Made by a program: the position numbers and the translations under genes. From NCBI GenBank assembly GCA_037974335.1, contig CM075760.1:47636138-47700137 (forward strand): a stretch of 64,000 bases of DNA, in the 5' to 3' direction. Positions 56,673-64,000 of this stretch are shown here, piece after piece; position 1 is the first letter of the stretch; every line of letters begins with the position of its first letter. Below the pieces are notes generated by a model. It did no database searches. It saw nothing but the letters and a program-made list of their open reading frames with translations, and had not been told where the DNA came from. This DNA comes from Prionace glauca (taxonomy: Eukaryota; Chordata; Chondrichthyes; Carcharhiniformes; Carcharhinidae).

Positions 56673-59484
56673 ATGCACGCTCCACCTACTGGACTACCAT
56701 ACGCCATTTACTACACTACACTTGCTGTCATCGCGGTCCCAGGTAAGGCATCAAAATAAATTCTTTGTGGTCTACTGATTGTATCTCAAGGATACTGTGC
56801 ACAAAGGGATGTAAGATATCCGACATTCTATACATCTCTGGTTCTGCCGACTCGGAGCAATACATTATTTTCCTGCCACGTCACCGTATGAAGGATAGAC
56901 TTGGCGTTTCAAAAATGGTGGAATGTAGATTCGCCATAACGATACCAAGACTTCGATAGTAAATTCTCAGGAACGGTTACTTAAATTGCATTTGTTGTAC
57001 ATTCCATAGATAAGATTAAAGGACTAGTAAAGGGCTTTGATGAAAATTATTAAAGGTTCCAAATATCTGTGGGGAAGAAACAATTTATTCTGGTGGAGTT
57101 GCCAAGAGCAAGGGGCAGAAGGGGTGAAATAACTCAGAACATGTTTTTCTAAAGGGTGAGTCATCCTGGACGAACCTCATTTGACTTAATGAAGCAGTGT
57201 ATAAAGTGTTGGAGACGGAGATATTTATCGATAAAGACTTTGCTTTGATAAAGAAATAGCTTTGACAAAGGGTCATTGGACTCGAAACGTCAGCTATTTC
57301 TCGTCATCCCGTTGCTGCCAGACCTGCTGCGATTTTCCAGGTCCAGCATCCGCAATAATGTGCTTTTAATATCTATAGGAGTTATTTATTATGGAGTTCA
57401 CAAAAAAAAAATTGATTAGAGTCCACACAGTGCATGACACTTCAAGGTGAAAGTTCTGGAATTGAAGTAAAGGTATATAAATGTTTGGGACTAAATTTCA
57501 ATGTAATAAGGGTTCTGGACTTACTGGATGTGGAGAAGTTGTTTCCACTAGCAGAAACATCGCACAATAAAGCGAACAGTATTCGTGAAAACAGCAAAAT
57601 TGATTTAAGGAAATGCTTTTTTACACGGCAAGTGACTGGTGTTTGTGATAAACTGCCTGAAATTGTGGTGGAGGGAGATCCGATTGAACAATTCAGAAAC
57701 TAACTGCACAGTTATCTGGATGGATAAATGTGGAATGTTAGTAGGATAGGATAGTGGAACGCTCTCGGTGAGAAGTACATTCAGAGAAACAGTGCAATCA
57801 CAATTGCTGAAATGGCATTGTGCCGAATTGTAATAATTTTGCTATTCTGTGAAATTGGCGAAGTTATATTACACAGAGGGCAAAGACAACAGAAGCCATT
57901 CGTAATCATAGGGTATGTGTGGTCATTCCTTGCTAGGATTCTGTTGGCACTTCAACGACTAGCCCGAACTATAATTGGCTGAGAAGATGCAGTGTAAAAA
58001 GTCACACATCAAAATGTCTTGACAAAGGTAAGTTACATCCTAATCAGTGCAGATGGAAGAATAAATATCGAAACATAATTTAAAGTTTAACTAAGTGAGC
58101 TAAACTGAGGAAAATGCTCATCATGATCAACAGGTATAATAGCGTTCACTTTGTGCCCATATGCGATACAGGGTTTATCTGTGATTTTATTCCAATTCTT
58201 ACAATAATATTTGTGTTTTATGTTCAAGTTTATATTCGAATTGTCACAGCACAGAATTTTTTTTCCCCTGCAAGATCAGTTCAGTTTCTCCAGTTGTCCT
58301 CATTTTATGACATCATCTGATTAGGACATGTGTGTGGTGACAGGGAAAATGATGGAGGAAACTTGAAAAACTGGATAATCATTTTTGATGATTAAGAATA
58401 TAAATCTTCCATCCGTGGTGTCTTCCATCTTCACATTATTAAATCCACTTTTGTTTCTTCGGTCCCAGAAAATTTCTTCAGGCACAGAAAATAAGAGTCC
58501 ATGCGTTTTGGTCAATGCGATTATATTAGTGTGGTTTTCCTGTGCAAGTTAATTCTCCTTCTCTTTAATGCAGCTAATTTCGTGGCGATTGTGATTCTGT
58601 CGAGAGGAAAATGTGGTCTTTCGGGGTGTATCACTCGATACCTTATCTTCATGAATGTGACAGATCTGCTGGTCATTATCACCGCTGTGATATTAAATCG
58701 CATCAGTGGCATTTATTTTCCAGGCAGTTTCTTGTCCATCACTCCACTCTGTAGTCTGAGCATTGCTTTAACTTACGCAGCCAGAGTGAGTTCTGTCTGG
58801 TTAACAGTCATGTTTACCTTTGATCGCTTTGTGGCAATATGCTGCCAGAAGCTGAAAATAAAATACTGTACCGAGAAAACTGCAGCTGTTGTGATAGGAA
58901 CTGTCTGGGTTCTGGGCTGTTTAACAAATATTCCGTGGTACTTTATCCACGAGCCTATTTACGTAGTTGACAATGTGCCCTGGTATTGCAGACTGAAGGA
59001 TATCCGGTACACTTCACTCTTCTGGACAGCATACGACTGGTTTGACCGCTTATTGACCCCGTGTGCTCCGTTCCTTCTGATTCTCCTGTTCAATGCTCTG
59101 ACCGTCAGACACATTCTAGCAGCCAGCCGAGCCAGGAGGAGACTCCGTACAGACAAAGGCAGAGAGAATCAGACTGACCCCGAGATGGAGAGCCGGAGAA
59201 AGTCCATCATTTTACTCTTCACAATCTCTGGCACTTTCATCCTGTTGTGGATAACGTATGTTATACAGTTCTTGCATGTACGAATCACAGACGATTATAA
59301 CATTAAAAGCTTCAGTGATCCCAAATTTATTCTCCAGGAATCTGGGAACATGCTGAAGCTTCTTAGTTCCTGCACCAACACCTTCATTTACGCAGCCATT
59401 CAGAAGAAATTCAGAGAAGAGTTGAAAAATGCTCTCCACTGTCCAATGAAACATATTACTAAAATAATTATTCCGAGAAAGTAA
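56673..59484 (+). CDS. GPR139-like class A receptor gene 2 (two exons)
   Basis: Exon 1 is 56673-56742 (MHAPPTGLPYAIYYTTLAVI, donor CCAG|GTAAGG); exon 2 is 58574-59484 (acceptor TTTAATGCAG|CTAATTTC). Phase-1 joining restores 'AVP-ANFVAIVIL'. The product is 326 aa, exactly the length of gene 1, and exon lengths (70 and 911 nt) are identical. Landmarks: 'GIYFPGSFLS', the TM3 Cys, DRF at 107-109, 'CCQKLKIKYC', 'VPWYC' in ECL2 and 'SRRKSIILLF' before TM6. The TM7 motif is NTFIY (292-296), with Thr replacing the near-invariant Pro of NPxxY. The unspliced frame running back to 58501 is intronic. The intron is 1,831 bp and contains an old LINE piece at 57434-57720. A tandem paralogue of gene 1; ligand unknown. 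Confidence 0.88.
57250..57372. mobile_element. Single end of the TIR element (intron of receptor gene 2)
   Basis: 'tttgacaaagggtcattgga' 'ctcgaaacgtcagc' and 'ccagacctgctgcgattttc' match the right end of 11455-12005. Confidence 0.7.
57434..57720 (+). mobile_element. Old LINE C-terminal fragment (intron of receptor gene 2)
   Basis: An open frame of 89 codons reads 'LDLLDVEKLFPLAETSHNKA', 'LRKCFFTRQVTGVCDKLPEI' and 'VVEGDPIEQFRN', matching the LINE pattern 'LFP..., FFTQRVV..W..LP..VVE'. The catalytic RT is absent. Confidence 0.6.
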
Positions 59485-60194
59485 TGCATTCCAATAGTTA
59501 TAATTCTTTATTACATCTAGTCAATGGTTTCACATCTTACCAGTTCAGGCTTGGAAATAAAAAATACTAATATTTAATTAATGTCAATATATGAGAAATA
59601 TTACCTCTAATGCAATCACCACCCATCGAAGTGTAGAAATAAGAACGTAAATGTGTCTTTGCCATGTCTTGTTCATCAGGTGAGTGGTGAGGAAGCAGCA
59701 GTGCTCCGAAATCTCATGCTGCCAAATAAACCTGTTGACTTTAGCCTGTTGTGAGACGTCTTACTGTGCCGAGAAAGTTTTTTTTTCATATAACAGGGAT
59801 ACAAGGACCCCAATTCTCTAACAATTGACCTTCCTCTATAAATGAGGTGAGTTTTCCACGTTGAAGGCCGTTCATCCGGTAGTGTAGTTCCAACTATCCA
59901 AAATTTCTGACGGGTCTCTTCCCTGTACCCGTGACGCAAATCTGCCAAAATAATGACATCTGCCCTTAAAGAGGCCATGGATTAAATCACATTATTTGCT
60001 GGCAGGTCAGTATCAATTTCATGGTCACTGCACAGGAGTATCAACTCTGAGTTCTCCCGCTAATACAATGATAGCCTCAACTCCACTTCTACTCTACATC
60101 ATTTCTCAGCATCCTGTGACCATGCAACATTGGTGATTCTGTTGTCAATTCCAATTTAACTCCATCGCCACCTCTCTGATTTTGAACTCTAGAC

Positions 60195-60470
60195 TCCGAC
60201 TAATAAAGTCGAGTGTGTCTCCTACTTTTTCACCACCTATGAACCTGCCTTTCTGTCTTCAGAGGAATATGTACACTCGCGCCAAGATCCCTTTGTTCTT
60301 TTGAACTTCCTAGTGTCATATCTTTCATAGCATACTTCCTTGTCAAAGCCATCCTCCCGAAGTGTATCATATTTTCAGTGCTAAATTCCATCTTCCACTT
60401 AGTTGAGCATTTGACCATCTCGTCTATACCTTCCTGTAAGCCAAGACACACAAGCACCCGGTTATCCACC
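60195..60470 (-). mobile_element. Old CR1-like LINE fragment
   Basis: The minus strand gives 'WKMEFSTENMIHFGRMALTR' and 'SSKEQRDLGASVHIPLKTER', the region between RT motif C and the C-terminal domain. 59485-60194 has no recognised gene. Confidence 0.7.
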
Positions 60471-60676
60471 GGCCACATTTTCCTGTAATTGGAAAACCGG
60501 GTGTGTGTACCCCGCTCCTCCCTCCCACTCCCCACGCTCTCCACCCCTTCCCCCCCCCCCGAATTTCGAGAAATGACAATCAATAGGGGAATTTCCTAAA
60601 GTTTCCTGAGTGTTTAGATTTCAACTTCCTGAGGATTACAAAAAAAACTTTGAGCAAGCAAATTTAGCAAATAAAA

Positions 60677-61024
60677 CTAAGTGGAGTGGCAGTGTCCGCC
60701 CCTCCCCTGAGGTTCCAGATGTATGAGCACCTCACATAGGATCCGCACTGTGCTCTTGGACAGCCGCAGCCAGGGGCGACATGTCGCCTCTGAGACAGTC
60801 TCAAATAAATTCCGGGTCCAGTACCTCCTTCCCCTCTGCACCCTCAGCCTTCTGCGCACCCTTTTCGGAGACTGCTCACCCACCTCCAGGACCTCAGCGG
60901 CAGCCCCCTGCCCTCCTTCCGGAGGGACTGGTGTTGACTGCCCCTGCGGTGGTCTCACCACATACTTCACCTCCTGATCCATCTCCTCTGCCTCTTCATC
61001 CGTCACCATAATGGCCCGCTCCAT
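60677..61024 (-). mobile_element. Harbinger-transposase-like N-terminal fragment
   Basis: An ATG-initiated 115-aa frame. Its C-terminal half reads 'RRYWTRNLFETVSEAT' then 'LRLSKSTVRILCEVLIHLEP', resembling the N-terminal 'FRLSKSTVxxLCxxLxPxLEP' region of HARBI1/PIF-Harbinger nucleases. The DDE catalytic domain is absent. The N-terminal half is acidic and low complexity. Family call from memory; moderate to low confidence. Confidence 0.4.
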
Positions 61025-61193
61025 ATTTATCAGTCGAAGATGGGGTTTGGTAAGAGCAACAATGACAGATTAATGTCAATGGCTGCAGAGACCCAGTACC
61101 ACTTCAATTCCTCACTTGGGCCAGTAGGCCCACTTGTGGGTGTTGTTAACGCCACACAATCCATGGTGTCACGTGTGACCTGATTAGGTTCTT

Positions 61194-61230
61194 CATGATG
61201 GGAATTTCCATGATGGAAATTCCCATCATG
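61194..61230. promoter_or_regulatory. 18-bp palindrome carrying two kappa-B-like sites
   Basis: Perfect inverted arms 61194-61211 and 61213-61230 around G61212. Each arm contains GGGAATTTCC (or its inverse GGAAATTCCC), which fits the NF-kappa-B consensus GGGRNNYYCC. No gene is recognised in 61030-62340; the flanks may belong to the Harbinger-like element. Confidence 0.6.
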
Positions 61231-62344
61231 GCAAATGTTGGCACAGATTATGCATGTGATTCTGAAGGTGTGGGCACTGTGCATCCTTGAACAATTGCCA
61301 TGTGTGGAACTGCAGCATCCGTTGCAGGTATGGTCAATGTTACTGGGCAGAGGTAGGCTTAAGCCATCACCAGATGCAGGCTCAGTGACAAAGATTCCAT
61401 GGACTCTGTGTGTGAACCTCGGCACGCCGGGCTGGAGCAGTAGTTGCTTGATGTGGTTAGGCCTCAGTCAGCACATCACACACTCGCAAGCAAACCCCTC
61501 CACACTCCCCCGGAACCCCAGCACTCAGTGCAGTCCCTAATCACACTCCAGGCAGACAATGCTACTCAAGGGGAAGGTTGAGCAGCACTCATTCAGGGGC
61601 CCTTCCTCACAAACCTATCGCAGTGCCCTCAGGGAGAAGGCTGAGCAGGACTTCAGGGATCGTTCCCCAGTACGCTCTAAGAAAATAGAAGCCTCCCTCC
61701 CACCCCACGCCCCCACCCCCATTCTTTGGAAAACCAAGTATCACTTGTCCTCCAGCCAGGACCTGAAGACAGCGAGAAGGCCCACCAAGCATCTCCAGGG
61801 CTTGCCTGCAACATTCTCCGCACTCCTCTCACTTTAGGTCTGTAGCACTGATAAAGCTCTGCAAAACATTGCTTCAGCCTCATTAGAATCATGGGGGCGA
61901 CACTCCCAAAATAATTGACATGTTGCTTTCACAGGAAATCTGGAATAATTCGTGCTGGGATAACGTTGGGTTTTCAGACTAGAGTCTCCCACATTCTGTG
62001 CAGTGCAGAGGCCAACAGGCTGAATATCATTTAATTTCAGGGGGCGGAGCCTATTCACAACAGAGAGTCTGGAACAGCAAATTGCACTGTCAATGACTGC
62101 TGATCAGTCCGCGACCCTCGCAGTGCTGCACTCCAAACTGCCAAAGGCCGATCGTGCCCTCCCCGCACTCCCCCCCCCCCCCCTCCACCCCGTCCATGTG
62201 CGGGCAAATCCAGAACCCCCACCACCATCCCTCTGTGCCCCCATCCCAGCTTGATCTCCAGTCTCCCCCCTCACCCAGTCCCCCATTTGTGACGACCTGC
62301 CCCACTCCCCTGAGGAAGACTCCCCCCAAATGCCAGCGGCAGAT

Positions 62345-62895
62345 CCTACCGGAAGGATATATTGGCTTTGGAGGGAGTATAGCGAAGGTTCACCAGTCTG
62401 ATACCGGAGATGAGGCAGTTAGCTTATGGGGAGAGATTAAATAGACTGTGTCTGTACTCATTAGAATTTAGAAGGCTGAGGAAGTATCGTATAGAGGCTT
62501 GTAAGATAATGAAGAGGCTAGATAGGGTAGAGGGAGCGAGATTCTTCCGCTTGGCAAGAATAGCAGAACTAGAGGGCACAGCCTGAAAATAAGGCGGGGC
62601 GGGGGGGGGGGGGACACTTTAGAACAGAGTTGAGGAGGAACTTCTTCTCTCAGATGTTGGTGAATCTCTGGAATTCTCCGGCCGTTGATGTGGTGGAGGC
62701 TACCTCGTTGAATATATTTAGGACACGTGTGGACAGTTTTCTGATAGACAAGGGAATTAAGGGTTATGGGGAGAAAGCGGGAAAGTGGAACTGATCCACT
62801 TCAGATCAGCCATGATCTTATTGAATGGCGGGGCAGGTTCGAAGGGCTAGATGGCCTACTCCTGCTCCTATTTCTTATGTTCTTTTGTTTCTTCG
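62345..62895 (+). mobile_element. CR1-like LINE (F1) 3' end
   Basis: Frame-broken C-terminal coding equivalents ('ataccggagatgaggcagtt', 'gttgaggaggaacttcttct', 'gtgaatctctggaattctcc') and 3'UTR 'tgatcttattgaatggcggg' 'gcaggttcgaagggc' match 195-957. It ends TTCTTATGTTCTTTTG. Confidence 0.85.
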
Positions 62896-63423
62896 ATGGG
62901 ATTAAATTAACCGTTGCAGGCTTTCGTTTTATTGGCCAGGTCACTTCACTCTGTTACATGTTTGTAAAAGACCTTTCTATTACACCTCTTACAACATAAC
63001 TCCTTCATTAACACGTTTCTTGCGAATGTTCTCCCCAGCAGCAAAAACAAGGCCCTGCCCTTGAAGCTCCATTATTTTGTTTTGGATTTTTCAGGAGCCC
63101 TATTCATTTTGGCCTTCATTGCCGTTGTTTCCTGCCTCGTTCAAAAAGATTTGCAACTCGTTTACATCCGGTGCTGCACATTCAGGGATTTTAGTTTCAA
63201 GCCATTGGGCAGGAATTTACAGCCTGACTCGCGGTGAAACCGTAAAATCCTGCCTGAGGTCAATGGACCTTTCCATGGTTCACCCCTCGCCCGCTCTGAT
63301 TCCCGTGGCATTAACATTTGTAGAATGAGACTGTGCCACGGCTAACCGGCCCCTCTGCCTTTCTGTTATTGCTGGGCCGAATTCACAGTGATCTGTGAAT
63401 CTTCTTAACCTGGCCAGGTAGAC

Positions 63424-63475
63424 TGGGGTGGGGGGGGGGCAATTGTGTGTGTGTGTGAGTGGGGGTGGGGGGGCA
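63424..63475. repeat. G-rich/GT low-complexity tract
   Basis: Poly-G runs and (GT)n. 62900-63756 otherwise holds no recognised gene. Confidence 0.8.
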
Positions 63476-63756
63476 TATGACATTGAACTTGCTCTGACAG
63501 CTGTTCAAAAGATAGGGGACATAATTTTCCCATCCCACCCACCACAGGAATCGGCATGATACAGACAATGCAAAGGTCCCTTGACCTCAAAGGGGATTTT
63601 CCAAACGTAGGGCGAGCGTGATTGGAAAACCCGCCTGGGTGTGAGGAAAATCAGACGATGTTAAACTTCTATTAATCTGTGTGCCTGTGTTCCCTGAACT
63701 GTACAAAGAATAACCTTCCACTCTCCCTGTGTTGTTGTCTCATTCGTTACAAAGGG

Positions 63757-64000
63757 GTGACATGGTAGCATAACGGTTCGCACTGCTGCCTCACAGCGCC
63801 AGGGACCTTAGTTCGATTCTGGCATTGGGTGACTGCCAATGGCATCTGCATGTTCTCCCCAGGTCTGCGTATGTTTCCTCTGGGTGCTCCGATTTTCTCC
63901 CACACTACAAAGATGTATACGTTATATGGATTGGCCTTGATAAATTGTTCCTTAGTGCCTCACAATATAGGTTAGGTGGATTGGCCATGCTTAGTTGTCC
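63757..64000 (+). mobile_element. tRNA-derived SINE, runs off the window
   Basis: Head 'ggtgacatggtagcataacg' 'gttcgcactgctgcctcaca' (A-box-like) and 'gggaccttagttcgattctg' (B-box-like), then the body 'tgtttcctctgggtgctccg', 'cacactacaaagatgt' and a tail resembling 'gattggccatgcttagttgt'. This is the standard tRNA-headed elasmobranch SINE layout (HE1-like; exact family not certain). Confidence 0.8.

Noticed and set aside
58501-58573. Alternative N-terminus of receptor gene 2 from the unspliced frame
   Set aside because: Lies upstream of a good acceptor; splicing to 56742 restores TM1 and gives the same length as gene 1.
60723-62444. Proline/serine-rich open frames
   Set aside because: Low-complexity C-rich sequence without start context, domain or splice support.

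Overview
The window looks like a stretch of a cartilaginous-fish (most likely shark) nuclear genome. This is an inference from its contents: spliced two-exon GPR139-like receptor genes, C2H2 zinc-finger terminal exons of the 'TGE(K/R)PF' type, a dispersed eukaryotic tRNA cluster including an intron-bearing tRNA-Ile(TAT), many CR1-clade LINEs whose reverse transcriptase (RT) carries FADDTK, and tRNA-headed SINEs of the kind found in elasmobranchs. There are no operons or ribosome-binding sites. Several apparent ORFs begin at TTG or GTG and were re-evaluated for real ATG starts and splice sites.

Left third (1-24 kb): a decaying zinc-finger cluster buried in retrotransposons. Three terminal exons lie at 2.0-2.9 kb (-), 7.4-8.9 kb (-) and 13.5-14.3 kb (+); each carries at least one lesion. 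Two smaller zinc-finger remnants lie at 20.0 kb and 47.3 kb. Three CpG-rich promoter-like islands (5.4-6.0, 10.5-11.1 and 22.8-23.6 kb) each contain tandemly duplicated transcription-factor-site modules; the middle one sits between the divergent zinc-finger loci 2 and 3. LINEs are nested in LINEs, with 6-bp target duplications, at 3.4-4.9 and 14.5-18.8 kb. Two minisatellites follow: a 67-bp one built from a tRNA-like SINE head (19.5-20.0 kb) and a 52-bp one (20.3-21.3 kb).

Middle third (24.8-42.3 kb): a tRNA cluster. Convincing genes are Arg(ACG) x2, Gln(CTG), Gly(GCC) x2, Asn(GTT), Glu(CTC), Val(CAC), Leu(TAG), Thr(TGT) and Ile(TAT). Decayed copies of Gln, Asn, Leu, Phe and Glu lie among them. 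Parts of the cluster are duplicated in tandem and in inverted orientation. A young CR1-like LINE with one open 937-aa endonuclease-RT frame (30.9-33.8 kb, -) and a nearly identical 5'-truncated copy (40.0-41.6 kb, +) interrupt it.

Right third (42.3-64 kb): two GPR139-like class A receptor genes in the same orientation (44.3-47.1 and 56.7-59.5 kb). Each has a 70-nt first exon, a 1.8-kb intron and a 911-nt second exon, predicting 326 aa. They are separated by LINEs; a tRNA-Cys(GCA) lies at 51.3 kb, a Harbinger-transposase-like fragment at 60.7-61.0 kb, a palindrome holding two kappa-B-like sites at 61.2 kb, and a SINE at the right edge.

LINE families named here for cross-reference (my labels): F1 with tail (TTCTTATG)n; F2 with tail (TTCTATG)n; F3, the young family; F4 with tail (TTCTTTG)n and a SINE-like 3'UTR; F5, an older family seen only as 3' ends.
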